Shown: piece by piece, positions 16,199 to 24,397 of the stretch
How the letters are laid out: every line of letters starts with the position of its first letter
Position numbering within the stretch: the first letter of the stretch is position 1
The notes under the pieces: model-generated
What the model was told of the DNA's origin: nothing
The model's input: the letters and a program-made list of their open reading frames with translations, nothing else
The model's database searches: none
Origin: Oceanobacillus sp. HTM 045
Lineage (GTDB): Bacteria > Pseudomonadota > Alphaproteobacteria > Rhodobacterales > Rhodobacteraceae
Reading direction: 5' to 3'
Assembly: GCA_009733745.1 (NCBI GenBank)
Contig: WNWL01000004.1
Coordinates: forward strand, 188,001 to 252,000
DNA: 64,000 nucleotides
Made by a program: the position numbers and the translations under genes

Positions 16199-16777
16199 TC
16201 AGGGCCAGCGGGCGTAGCGGCGGCGCTCGCGCTCGAGGTCGTCGATCCGGTCCTCCAGCCGGCGGACCTCGCGGCGGAGGCGGCGGGCTTCGCGGGCCTC
16301 GGCGTCGTTCTTGGGCGCGGCCAGCTCGGCGAGGCGGCGCTCGGCGTCGCGGACGTCGCGCTCCAGCCCGTCGATCTCGCGGCCGATATCGTAATACTGC
16401 CGACCGATATCGAAGGGCCGGCGCATGGCGGCTTCAAGCCGGCCCGGGCAGACCGCGTTGATGCGCCCGCCGCGCCGGCCGATGCGGTAGGCGTTGTCCG
16501 GCGTGCAGTATTCCAGCAGCCCCTGCTCGCGGCCGATGCGCCAGCGTTCGAGGTCGGGCACCACGCCGACCTCGGCGCAGGCCTCGCGGTGCTGGGCGAT
16601 GTAGTCGAGGCCGCGCCCGGCCACGCCGTCCTCGAAGCCGATCACCCGCCAGTTGGCGGCGAGGCACTCCTCCTCCGACAGCGAGGCGCAGGCGGAAAGC
16701 GCCGCGGCGGCGGGCAGGAGGGCGACCAGGGCCAGGCGAGAGAGGGAGCGGCGGGACAGGGAACGGGGCGCGGGCAT
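16199..16777 (-). CDS. DUF2799-type lipoprotein
   Basis: 192 residues from the ATG at 16777 (a TTG at 16798 is less likely). An N-terminal signal ends in a lipobox LSAC, so the protein is a probable lipoprotein. The middle (about 30-110) has the DUF2799 pattern: 'NWRVIGFEDGVAG', 'HREACAEVGVVPD', 'GREQGLLEYC' and 'YRIGRRGGRINAVC'. The C-terminal third is a charged coiled coil (repeated R/E/L). Molecular role unknown; likely inner-leaflet-of-outer-membrane or periplasmic. Confidence 0.82.
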   Translation of the reverse strand: MPAPRSLSRRSLSRLALVALLPAAAALSACASLSEEECLAANWRVIGFEDGVAGRGLDYIAQHREACAEVGVVPDLERWRIGREQGLLEYCTPDNAYRIGRRGGRINAVCPGRLEAAMRRPFDIGRQYYDIGREIDGLERDVRDAERRLAELAAPKNDAEAREARRLRREVRRLEDRIDDLERERRRYARWP

Positions 16778-16853
16778 CGGGAACTCCAGTCGGGTCAATC
16801 GGGGCCAGCCGTAGCAGAGGGAGACGGCGAAGGCGAGACGGCCCCGGCCCCGT

Positions 16854-17135
16854 TCACCCCTCGATGCGGAAGCCCGTGCCGGCTTCGGAGGGGGCGGCGG
16901 GTTCGGTATCGACGCCGGCGACCTGCGCGGCGGGCGGACCGCCGCGCATCGCGTCGAGCATCTGCTGCACGGCGGGCTCCGGCCCGGCCAGGAGCGCGGC
17001 GACTGAGCCGTCGGGTTCGTTGCGCACCCAGCCGGAGAGGCCGAGTTCGCGCGCCCGCTCCTGTGTCCAGGCGCGGTACCAGACGCCCTGGACTCGGCCG
17101 GTGACCCGGACGCGAACCGCGATCTCCCCGCTCAT
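16854..17135 (-). CDS. acyP: acylphosphatase
   Basis: 93 residues, the standard size. The active-site loop 'GRVQGVWYR' with catalytic Arg21 and the downstream 'GWVRNEPDGSV' with catalytic Asn39 are both intact. It hydrolyses acyl phosphates such as acetyl phosphate or 1,3-bisphosphoglycerate in the cytosol. The C-terminal tail is slightly longer than usual and Ala/Pro-rich. It ends 76 nt upstream of the DUF2799 gene on the same strand. Confidence 0.95.
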   Translation of the reverse strand: MSGEIAVRVRVTGRVQGVWYRAWTQERARELGLSGWVRNEPDGSVAALLAGPEPAVQQMLDAMRGGPPAAQVAGVDTEPAAPSEAGTGFRIEG

Positions 17136-17181
17136 GCCGCTCTCCCTGTCGGCTCTCCCTTCGGTGCTTCCTGCCGCGCGG

Positions 17182-17604
17182 TCAGCGCAGCGCGTGCGCC
17201 ATGCGGAGCCGGAAGGCCCGCGCGCCGGTATCGGACGCCATCTGCATCGCCTTCGACTTGGCGTCGGAGACCGAGCGGCCCCAGAAATTGGCCAGCTTCA
17301 CCGCGTCGTCGTAGCTGAGGCCCAGTTCCTGCCACTCGCAGTAGACGCTGCGCCCGGTCGACTCGATGTCGGCATCGGCAAGGTGGGTCAGGCCGGACAG
17401 GATCTTGCCGCCGATCACCAGCTTGCCGCCATAGACGTCGCGGCCCCAGACCGCGGCGATCTTGCGGGCGTCGCAATACTGGTAGTCGCTCTGGAAATAG
17501 GCCGTCGCCTTCTCCTGGTCGGTGAACGCGGCTGCCTCGGAGGCGCCGAGCGCGGAGGCGGCGGCGAGCGCGCAGGTGGTGACAATCTTCCTGGGAGTAT
17601 CCAT
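17182..17604 (-). CDS. secreted protein with two WGRxV repeats
   Basis: 140 residues from the ATG at 17604, which has an AAGGA site at suitable distance; an ATG at 17613 lies too close to that site. Signal peptide at about 1-26 ('TTCALAAASALGASEAAA'). The mature protein contains two related units, 'YCDARKIAAVWGRDV' and 'YDDAVKLANFWGRSV', suggesting an internal duplication. Two cysteines. Family not recognised. Confidence 0.7.
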   Translation of the reverse strand: MDTPRKIVTTCALAAASALGASEAAAFTDQEKATAYFQSDYQYCDARKIAAVWGRDVYGGKLVIGGKILSGLTHLADADIESTGRSVYCEWQELGLSYDDAVKLANFWGRSVSDAKSKAMQMASDTGARAFRLRMAHALR

Positions 17605-17827
17605 CAGGACCATTCCTTATCGTGACAACGGTTTCGGGAACCGGGAGGAATGGCCGGGCGGCACGGCAAGGGCATCATAGGGCATCTCCCCGAACACGCG
17701 ACAGTCACTCAACTTCCCCTCGTTCCCCGAGGCTAGAGGGCTTTCCGGCGCTGGTCAACGAACTGGCCGGGTTGCGCGGGGCCCCGATTGCGGGCAGCAA
17801 GCTGGGAGTTCGGAAGGGGCGGGGCGC

Positions 17828-18865
17828 ATGGCGGGGAGTGTATCGAGGGAGGCAGGGAACCTGCGGTGGAAGGCCGGGTTCGAGGTCGAGATGCTGGCGC
17901 CGCGGGGGCGGAGCCGGCGCGACCTCGCCGAGGCGCTGGCGGCGGAGGCCGGCGGGCGCGTGGCGCGGGTGTTCCATGCCCAGTCGGAGCCGAGCAAGGT
18001 GCCGGGCCTGCCGGTGTTCGAGAACCTGACGCTGGCCTTCGATGCGCTGGATGCGTCCGGTGCGCAGGTCGCCCGCTGCGCCGACGACCTGACGCTGAAC
18101 GCTGATCTCGACCGGGCCGCGCCGCCGCTGCCGGGCTGGTACCGGATCGTCTCGGACGACGCCCGTTTCCTGCGCCTTCTCGCGCGCCACTGCGACCCGG
18201 AAGCGCCGCTGGAGCGGGTGCTGGAACCCGCGGCGCGGCTCTTCGGGGTGGAACCGGTGTCGGACGGGGAAGGCATGGTGCGGCTCGCGGACGAGATGGG
18301 CCAGTCGATCGCAATCGCCGCCAGCCTGCCGAGCGAGCGGGAGCGGCCCTGCGAGTTGATCACCCCGCCGCTTGAGGCGGACCACGAGGCGGCGCTCGGG
18401 CGGATGCTGGAGACCGCCGCGGGGCTCGGCTTCACCGTGCCGCTGGAGGCGGCGGTGCACGTCCATTTCGACGCCGCGCCCCTGCGCGACGCCGCCGTGC
18501 TGGCCCGGCTGGTGCGCCTGCTCGACCGCCACGGCGCGGCGCTGCGGGAGCGGGTCGGCACCAACTCCAACTGCCTCCGACTCGCGCCGATATCAGGGGA
18601 GATCGTCGCCACCGTCTCCGCCCCGGGCTTCGAGGCGCTGTCTTGGGACGAGGTTCAGGCCCGGTTCGCGGAGGTGGGGCTGACCAAGTACTGCGACTTC
18701 AACCTGATGAACTTCCTGCGCGACATACCGGGCAAGCCGACCTTCGAGGTGCGCATCCTGCCGGGCTCGATGGACGCGGCGGAGATACTGGCGGGGGCGG
18801 CGCTGTTCGAGGGGATCCTGCGCTGGTGCGTGGAGGGGAGACCTGCCGACGCCTTTCATTTGTGA
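17828..18865 (+). CDS. predicted amidoligase (Amidoligase_2 family)
   Basis: 345 residues. The N-terminal 'RWKAGFEVEML' and the central 'AAVHVHFDA' are hallmarks of the glutamine-synthetase-fold amidoligase (COOH-NH2 ligase) family, as is the late 'PTFEVRILPGSMDA' segment. Such enzymes are predicted to use ATP to join a carboxylate to an amine on small molecules, peptides or proteins; substrates are mostly unknown. The neighbour 78 nt downstream, on the same strand, is a flavin amine oxidase, which hints at polyamine or amino-acid conjugate chemistry. That link is inference. Confidence 0.75.
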   Translation: MAGSVSREAGNLRWKAGFEVEMLAPRGRSRRDLAEALAAEAGGRVARVFHAQSEPSKVPGLPVFENLTLAFDALDASGAQVARCADDLTLNADLDRAAPPLPGWYRIVSDDARFLRLLARHCDPEAPLERVLEPAARLFGVEPVSDGEGMVRLADEMGQSIAIAASLPSERERPCELITPPLEADHEAALGRMLETAAGLGFTVPLEAAVHVHFDAAPLRDAAVLARLVRLLDRHGAALRERVGTNSNCLRLAPISGEIVATVSAPGFEALSWDEVQARFAEVGLTKYCDFNLMNFLRDIPGKPTFEVRILPGSMDAAEILAGAALFEGILRWCVEGRPADAFHL

Positions 18866-18943
18866 CCCTTTCCACACCTGCCCCTTCCACTTGTGCGCGG
18901 CTTCCCGCTAGGCTCCCCGCGGGGGAGACGCGGGGAGAGCGGC

Positions 18944-20173
18944 ATGGCTGCGGATGTGGACGTGGTGATCGTGGGCGCGGGCGCGGCGGGGCTTGCGGCG
19001 GCCAAGACGCTGAAGGCGCGGGGCAGGACCTTCCGGCTGTTGGAGGCGCGCGACCGGATCGGCGGGCGGGCGTGGACGGACTCGACCCGCCTCGGCCAGC
19101 CCTTCGACATCGGCTGCGCCTGGCTCCACGCCGCCGACCGCAACCCGTTCTACGACGAGGCGAAGGCGGCGGGGCGCGCCCTCTCCTACCACTGCCCCGG
19201 GCTGGAGCGGGTCTACCAGGGCCGCAAGCTGGCGCTGGACGACGAACTGGCGCAGATCGCCGCGCAGGAGGAGGCCTTCCTCGACGCGCTGGAGGGCGGC
19301 GCGCCAGGCGACCGGGCCTCGGCGATCCGGGTCAAGGGGGCAGGCGGCGCGGTCGGGACCTATCTCGGGCCGATGGACTTCGGCGCTGATCTCGACGAGA
19401 TCTCCGTCGCCGATCTCGCCTCCGCCGCGGACCTGGAGCCCAACTACCTCGTAGCGGAAGGTTTTGGCACGCTCGTCGCCGATTGGGGGGCGGATGTCGA
19501 GGTTTCGCTGAACACCCCCGTCACCCGCATCCGCTGGGACGGGCCGGGCGTGGTGGCGGAGACGCCGCGGGGCGACGTGACGGCGGAGAAGGCCATCGTC
19601 ACCGTCTCCACCGGCGTGCTGGCCTTCGGCGGCATCCGCTTCACTCCGGACCTGCCGGAGGAGACGGAACGCGCGATCCACTCCCTGCCGATGGGGCTGC
19701 TGGCCAAGATCCCGCTGGAAATCCGCGGCGACCGGCTCGGCCTCTCGCCCTTCGACGACGTGCTGGTGGAACGCTACGGCCACCACGACATCTACTTCCT
19801 CGCCTTCCCGTTCGACACGGACCTGCTGGTGGGCTTCGTCGGCGGCGACTTCGCCTGGGAGATCACCGCGGCGGGCGAGGCGGCGGCGGTGGACTTCGCG
19901 ACCCAGTCGCTGGAACGCCTGTTCGGGTCGGACGTGCGGGGCAGGATCGGGCGCAGCCTGCTGACACCGTGGGGCGCCGACCCCTGGACCCGGGGCGCCT
20001 ACGCCGCCGCCCGACCCGGCCAGTCCGCCGCGCGGGAGGTGCTGGGGAGGCCGGTGGGGGACCGCATCTGGTTCGCGGGCGAGGCGCTGGGCGGGCCGCT
20101 CAAGCAAACCTGCGCTGGGGCGCGGCTGTCGGGCGAGAGGGTGGCGGGGGTTACTGGGAGATTTGAAAAATGA
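18944..20173 (+). CDS. FAD-dependent amine oxidase
   Basis: 409 residues starting at the ATG at 18944. The N-terminal Rossmann motif 'VIVGAGAAGLAAAKTL' is followed by 'LLEARDRIGGRAWT', and the C-terminal FAD-binding end 'RIWFAGEALGG' is present. This is the monoamine/polyamine oxidase architecture (oxidation of an amine to imine with release of peroxide). It follows a predicted amidoligase, and the 3' end overlaps the next, AT-rich gene by 4 nt. Substrate unknown. Confidence 0.85.
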   Translation: MAADVDVVIVGAGAAGLAAAKTLKARGRTFRLLEARDRIGGRAWTDSTRLGQPFDIGCAWLHAADRNPFYDEAKAAGRALSYHCPGLERVYQGRKLALDDELAQIAAQEEAFLDALEGGAPGDRASAIRVKGAGGAVGTYLGPMDFGADLDEISVADLASAADLEPNYLVAEGFGTLVADWGADVEVSLNTPVTRIRWDGPGVVAETPRGDVTAEKAIVTVSTGVLAFGGIRFTPDLPEETERAIHSLPMGLLAKIPLEIRGDRLGLSPFDDVLVERYGHHDIYFLAFPFDTDLLVGFVGGDFAWEITAAGEAAAVDFATQSLERLFGSDVRGRIGRSLLTPWGADPWTRGAYAAARPGQSAAREVLGRPVGDRIWFAGEALGGPLKQTCAGARLSGERVAGVTGRFEK

Positions 20174-20913
20174 TAAAAAGTAGTAAAATAATACTAAAGA
20201 AATTTATCTACAGATACACATCTATCCCTAGTGTGATAGATACTTTGCGCAGGAAAGAGCTAGCGATTCTGAACCCCCAGCAATGGGATGATCGGAATGA
20301 TCGTTACTTCATGCAGTTGTATCAAGAATACAGAGGCGCGAAAGGCCTCTACGGTCTCTGTGCGGCAATGCGTACCGAGACCTACCACCATTGGCGCGTC
20401 TTCACTGGCGGGTCTGGTGGCGCTTGCATAGTACTAAAGCGTGGACTTCTCGAGGAATATTTGGAAGCTACTTCAGAAAAACCTAGTATGCCTGTTACAA
20501 ATGTACGCTTCGGCAAGGTGGAATACCTTCGACTTAGCGATGTGGGGAGAATTGATCAAAAAGATATGATGCAGTTACCCTTCTTGAAGCGCATCGGCTT
20601 CGCCGACGAAGAAGAGTTTCGAATAGTCATTGAGACAAGTGCTGATCAACAGGGGGCGATCTATATCGAGTGCCCGCTAGAATGGATAGACAAGATCTAT
20701 ATCAATCCTTGGCTACCTCAACAGCAAGCTGAAAGTCTAAAAGACACGCTGAAAGAAATTGATGGATGCAATAATCTAGATATTAGGCGCTCTCATCTAA
20801 TCGATAGTAGTACTTGGAAGAATGCGGGTGATCGTGCATTTGGTAAAGAGCCGGCGAAGAAGCTCGCAGCGAGGCCGCGCCCCAAGAGACCGCGAGTGAC
20901 TGCAAAAAAGTAA
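20170..20913 (+). CDS. AT-rich DUF2971-like accessory protein
   Basis: 247 residues. Base composition is much lower in GC than the flanking genes (many A/T third positions), indicating recent acquisition. The N-terminal half resembles DUF2971: 'FIYRYTSIPSVIDTLRRKELAILNPQQWDD', then 'YGLCAAMRTETYHHWRVFTGG', the region where DUF2971 proteins have the conserved Cys..W..Y/G pattern. The C-terminus is a basic tail (KKLAARPRPKRPRVTAKK). The ATG overlaps the amine oxidase stop (ATGA), so it is co-translated. DUF2971 genes often sit in variable, defence-rich loci; the function is unknown. Confidence 0.75.
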   Translation: MIKSSKIILKKFIYRYTSIPSVIDTLRRKELAILNPQQWDDRNDRYFMQLYQEYRGAKGLYGLCAAMRTETYHHWRVFTGGSGGACIVLKRGLLEEYLEATSEKPSMPVTNVRFGKVEYLRLSDVGRIDQKDMMQLPFLKRIGFADEEEFRIVIETSADQQGAIYIECPLEWIDKIYINPWLPQQQAESLKDTLKEIDGCNNLDIRRSHLIDSSTWKNAGDRAFGKEPAKKLAARPRPKRPRVTAKK

Positions 20914-20983
20914 GAAAACTTCTGGTTGTCTGGGCCACGATAGGTTTGTCCAAGGCACTCATCGAAGTCTGGGTGCCAGCGCA

Positions 20984-20999
20984 GTTTGATTTGTCAAAC
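20984..20999. promoter_or_regulatory. inverted repeat upstream of ettA
   Basis: Perfect GTTTGA-TTTG-TCAAAC palindrome 82 bp before the ettA start, in the gap between the AT-rich gene and ettA. It is a possible operator or short hairpin; no regulator is recognised. Confidence 0.3.
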
Positions 21000-21081
21000 G
21001 ACACTGCCCCCAACCCGATTGCCCCCCACCCCCAACCTCCGCTAAACAGCGCCGCTGAAACGGCATCCGGCGGAGCGCGAC

Positions 21082-22737
21082 ATGGCATCCTATCAGTACG
21101 TCTACCACATGGACGGGGTCTCGAAGACCTATCCGGGCGGCAAGAAGTGTTTCGAGAACATCCGCCTCTCGTTCCTGCCCGGCGTGAAGATCGGCGTGGT
21201 CGGCGTCAACGGCGCGGGCAAGTCGACGCTGATGCGGATCATGGCCGGGATCGACAAGGATTTCTCGGGCGAGGCCTGGGCGGCCGAGGGCGTGCGGGTC
21301 GGCTACCTGCCGCAGGAGCCGGCGCTCGACGAGGACAAGACCGTCCGCGAGAACGTGATGGACGGCGTCGCGGCCAAGCGCGCCAAGCTCGACCGGTTCA
21401 ACGAGCTGGCGATGAACTACTCCGACGAGACCGCCGACGAGATGGCGCGGTTGCAGGACGAGATCGACGCGGAGAACCTCTGGGACCTGGATTCCCAGGT
21501 TGACGTCGCCATGGAGGCGCTGCGCTGCCCGGACGACGACGCGATGCCCGCCAACCTCTCCGGCGGCGAGCGGCGGCGCGTGGCGCTCTGCAAGCTGCTG
21601 CTGGAAGCGCCCGAGATGCTGCTCCTCGACGAGCCGACCAACCACCTCGACGCCGAGACCATCGCCTGGCTGCAGAAGCACCTGATCGAGTACAAGGGTA
21701 CCTGCCTGATCGTCACCCACGACCGCTACTTCCTCGACGAGATCACCGGCTGGATCCTCGAGCTGGACCGCGGCCGGGGCGTGCCGTGGGAGGGCAACTA
21801 CTCCTCCTGGCTGGAGCAGAAAGCCAAGCGGCTGGAGCAGGAGGCGCGCGAGGACAAGGCGCGGCAGAAGACGCTGGAGCGCGAGCTGGAATGGGTCCGC
21901 GCCGCACCGAAGGCCCGGCAGGCCAAGTCCAAGGCCCGCCTCAACGCCTATAACGAGCTGGCGGCGCAGTCGGAGCGGGAGCGCGTGGGCCGCGCCCAGA
22001 TCATCATCCCGAACGGCCCGCGCCTCGGCTCGAAGGTCATCGAGGTGGAGAACCTGCGCAAGGGCTACGGCAACCGCCTGCTGATCGACGAGCTGTCGTT
22101 CTCGCTGCCCCCCGGCGGCATCGTCGGAGTCATCGGGCCGAACGGCGCGGGCAAGTCCACGCTGTTCCGCATGATCACCGGGCAGGAGGAGCCGGATTCC
22201 GGCACCATCGAGTTCGGCGACACGGTGCAGATCGGCTATGTCGACCAGTCCCGCGACGCGCTGGACCCGAACAAGACCGTCTGGGAGGAAATCTCGGACG
22301 GGCTCGACGTCATCCCCCTCGGCGACGCGGAGATGAACAGTCGCGCCTATTGCGGCGCGTTCAACTTCAAGGGCGGCGACCAGCAGAAGAAGGTGGGGCT
22401 GCTGTCGGGCGGCGAGCGCAACCGCGTCCACATGGCCAAGCTGCTGCGCTCGGGCGGCAACGTGATCCTGCTCGACGAGCCGACCAACGACCTCGACGTG
22501 GAAACCCTGCGCGCGCTGGAGGACGCCTTGCTGGACTTCGCCGGCTGCGCGGTGGTGATCTCGCACGACCGGTGGTTCCTGGACCGCATCTGCACCCACA
22601 TGCTGGCCTTCGAGGGCGACAGCCACGTCGAATGGTTCCAGGGCAACTTCGAGGATTACGAAGAAGACAAGATCCGCCGGCTGGGGCCGGATTCGGTGGA
22701 GCCGAAGCGGATCAAGTACAAGAAGTTTGCGAGGTAA
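21082..22737 (+). CDS. ettA: energy-dependent translational throttle protein EttA (ABC-F)
   Basis: 551 residues, close to E. coli EttA. Two ATPase domains: Walker A 'GVNGAGKST' near residue 45 and 'GPNGAGKST' near 353, with signatures 'LSGGERRR' (about 159) and 'LSGGERNR' (about 441), and a charged linker between them that would contact the ribosomal E site. The C-terminal '[15 protein letters not shown]' is EttA-typical. It gates entry into elongation according to ATP level. GC-rich like the genome, in contrast to the AT-rich genes directly on both sides. Confidence 0.95.
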   Translation: MASYQYVYHMDGVSKTYPGGKKCFENIRLSFLPGVKIGVVGVNGAGKSTLMRIMAGIDKDFSGEAWAAEGVRVGYLPQEPALDEDKTVRENVMDGVAAKRAKLDRFNELAMNYSDETADEMARLQDEIDAENLWDLDSQVDVAMEALRCPDDDAMPANLSGGERRRVALCKLLLEAPEMLLLDEPTNHLDAETIAWLQKHLIEYKGTCLIVTHDRYFLDEITGWILELDRGRGVPWEGNYSSWLEQKAKRLEQEAREDKARQKTLERELEWVRAAPKARQAKSKARLNAYNELAAQSERERVGRAQIIIPNGPRLGSKVIEVENLRKGYGNRLLIDELSFSLPPGGIVGVIGPNGAGKSTLFRMITGQEEPDSGTIEFGDTVQIGYVDQSRDALDPNKTVWEEISDGLDVIPLGDAEMNSRAYCGAFNFKGGDQQKKVGLLSGGERNRVHMAKLLRSGGNVILLDEPTNDLDVETLRALEDALLDFAGCAVVISHDRWFLDRICTHMLAFEGDSHVEWFQGNFEDYEEDKIRRLGPDSVEPKRIKYKKFAR

Positions 22738-22741
22738 AGAA

Positions 22742-23554
22742 TTGGAAAATACTTCAGATATTATAAGGAGTGGGAATCTCTTTTTTAGTATTCCCCTTTA
22801 TAGGGAGATGGTCCTTCTAGACAATGAAGGTCTAGAGGTGATATTCAATTTTATTAATCCTATTGGGGTAAATACATATTCTCACAAGATTGATGGATAC
22901 TGCATTTATTGTCAAAAGGAATCAACCTTCAGTGTAGAAAATAAGCAAACGCTATCAGCGGCTGATTGGCGCGGTGTGACTGCCTCAAGCCGGATGGCTT
23001 ATGTTGAGCTTCATTGCTCTCGAAGCGAATGCAAGTATTATTTTAGCTTTAGGATTGGAGGGGGAAAGTTACAGAAGTGTGGGCAATTTCCTTCTTTGGC
23101 GGATATTGCAAATGACAAATCCAAGGTTTACAGGAGAGTTTTGTCAAAGGGAGATGCATCGGAGCTTCACAAGGCAATTGGCCTTGCCGCTCACGGTGTG
23201 GGGATAGGTAGTTTTGTGTATTTAAGAAGGGTATTTGAAAACTTAATATGGCGTCGTTTTGAAGAGTATAAAGAGGATAACATCTGGAGCGAAGATGATT
23301 TTAAGAAAATGAGAATGGATGAGAAGATTAATCTTCTTAGTGGGTATTTGCCTAAATTTATGGTTGAAAACTCAAAAATCTATTCTATTTTAAGTGATGG
23401 GATACATAATCTCTCCGAAGAGAACTGTCTGACGATGTTTGAGCCGATATTTCGGTCCATGATAATTATATTAGACGAAGACAAAAGAAACAAAGAACAT
23501 GAAGAAATCAAGAAAAGCGCAGAGGCGGCATTGAAAATTCTTCTATCTAAGTAA
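22742..23554 (+). CDS. AT-rich accessory protein with an N-terminal zinc-ribbon-like region
   Basis: About 270 residues. The start is uncertain: TTG at 22742 has GAGG seven nt upstream; TTG at 22727 would overlap ettA. GC content is far below the neighbours. Residues about 55-105 contain 'YCIYCQKES' and 'LHCSRSECKYYF' (CxxC and Cx4C), which could bind zinc. The C-terminal half is helical, with 'LRRVFENLIWRRFEEYK', 'LSGYLPKFMVENSKIYSILSDGIHNLSEENCL' split over a pattern I have seen in uncharacterised mobile proteins but cannot name. It begins immediately after ettA. Confidence 0.7.
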   Translation: MENTSDIIRSGNLFFSIPLYREMVLLDNEGLEVIFNFINPIGVNTYSHKIDGYCIYCQKESTFSVENKQTLSAADWRGVTASSRMAYVELHCSRSECKYYFSFRIGGGKLQKCGQFPSLADIANDKSKVYRRVLSKGDASELHKAIGLAAHGVGIGSFVYLRRVFENLIWRRFEEYKEDNIWSEDDFKKMRMDEKINLLSGYLPKFMVENSKIYSILSDGIHNLSEENCLTMFEPIFRSMIIILDEDKRNKEHEEIKKSAEAALKILLSK

Positions 23555-23660
23555 CACAGTATTCGGCGATTACTCAAGGTTGGCGGTACGTTTGTCCGCC
23601 CAAAATTTGCTGCCCAATCACTTTCCAGAAGCAGAGAATTCACAGCCCCCGGAGAGGAGC

Positions 23661-23675
23661 GATCACAATGTGATC
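23661..23675. promoter_or_regulatory. perfect 15-bp palindrome
   Basis: GATCACA-A-TGTGATC, with 7-bp arms and one central base, lies in the 260-bp gap 23555-23814 after the AT-rich gene. The size and the TCACA/TGTGA halves look like a dimeric regulator site. It could control the small membrane peptide at 23815. The rest of that gap holds nothing I can identify. Confidence 0.45.
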
Positions 23676-23814
23676 TGGCCCGGGGAGTTCGTTCACATCG
23701 TCTTGTGTCAGCGTCTGATAGCTCGACACCGAATACCTTGTGGCTAGCTCTCCGGAACCCGCCGCGCCTCACCCGCGTTGCTTTCCCGTCATTCCCTGCG
23801 GAGGAGTTCGCGCC

Positions 23815-23892
23815 ATGAAGGGCATCCTGGCCTGGCTGATCGGCATCCCGATCCCGATCATCATCCTGCTGTACCTGTTCGACATTTTCTGA
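23815..23892 (+). CDS. 25-residue single-span membrane peptide
   Basis: The reading frame encodes MKGILAWLIGIPIPIIILLY followed by LFDIF and TGA. It is preceded by a strong ribosome site (GGAGGAG, 23801-23807) at correct spacing, and almost the whole peptide is a hydrophobic helix with two prolines in its middle. That combination, with an isolated promoter-sized gap in front, supports translation. Very similar miniature membrane proteins exist in alphaproteobacteria and lack known functions. Located between the AT-rich gene and the cold-shock gene. Confidence 0.6.
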   Translation: MKGILAWLIGIPIPIIILLYLFDIF

Positions 23893-24105
23893 TGCGGCGT
23901 GCGGTTCAGCCACCGGTTTCGCCGTCCGGGCGCGGGCCGGTCCTGCTGCGTTTCCCCTTGCTTTCCGGGCGGGGAAGAGCCATATCGACTGCGCTACGTA
24001 CTCGCTATCGCTCTGCTGTCTCCCTAACCGGCCACAGTCACTCGATCTCGACCGTGCCGCGCTGGCGCATCCTGCGGCCAGCAACTTACTGAGGAGACAT
24101 CACGC

Positions 24106-24315
24106 ATGGCCAATGGCACCGTGAAATGGTTCAACCCGACCAAGGGTTTCGGCTTCATCGAGCCTGCGGGCGGCGGCAAGGACGTTTTCGTCCACATCTC
24201 CGCTGTCGAGCGGGCCGGCCTGGGCACCCTGGCCGACGGTCAGAAGGTCACCTTCGACCTCGAGTCCGGCCGTGACGGCCGCCAGTCCGCGGGCAATCTC
24301 GCCCTCGCCGACTGA
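24106..24315 (+). CDS. cold-shock protein (CspA family)
   Basis: 69 residues forming one OB-fold cold-shock domain with RNP1-like 'KGFGFIEP' and RNP2-like 'DVFVHISAV'. It binds single-stranded nucleic acid and melts RNA structures. The ATG at 24106 has a GAGGAGA site. About 210 nt separate it from the peptide gene upstream, allowing the long structured leader usual for csp mRNAs. A clean terminator follows at 24328-24347. Confidence 0.93.
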   Translation: MANGTVKWFNPTKGFGFIEPAGGGKDVFVHISAVERAGLGTLADGQKVTFDLESGRDGRQSAGNLALAD

Positions 24316-24327
24316 CGCTTGTTCGGG

Positions 24328-24357
24328 GGGAGGCGGCAGCGCCTCCCTTCATCCCTT
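24328..24357 (+). terminator. terminator after the cold-shock gene
   Basis: Perfect 8-bp stem GGGAGGCG (24328-24335)/CGCCTCCC (24340-24347), GCAG loop, followed by TTCATCCCTT. It lies 13 nt after the csp stop and ahead of the convergent gene at 24398, so it may serve both. Confidence 0.65.
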
Positions 24358-24397
24358 CCGCCGGATCCGCTTTCCCGGCATCCGGCCCGCGCGACTC

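Noticed and set aside
20170-23554. Prophage or integrative element
   Set aside because: Only two AT-rich genes are present, no integrase, attachment repeats or phage structural genes were found, and ettA between them is a core gene.
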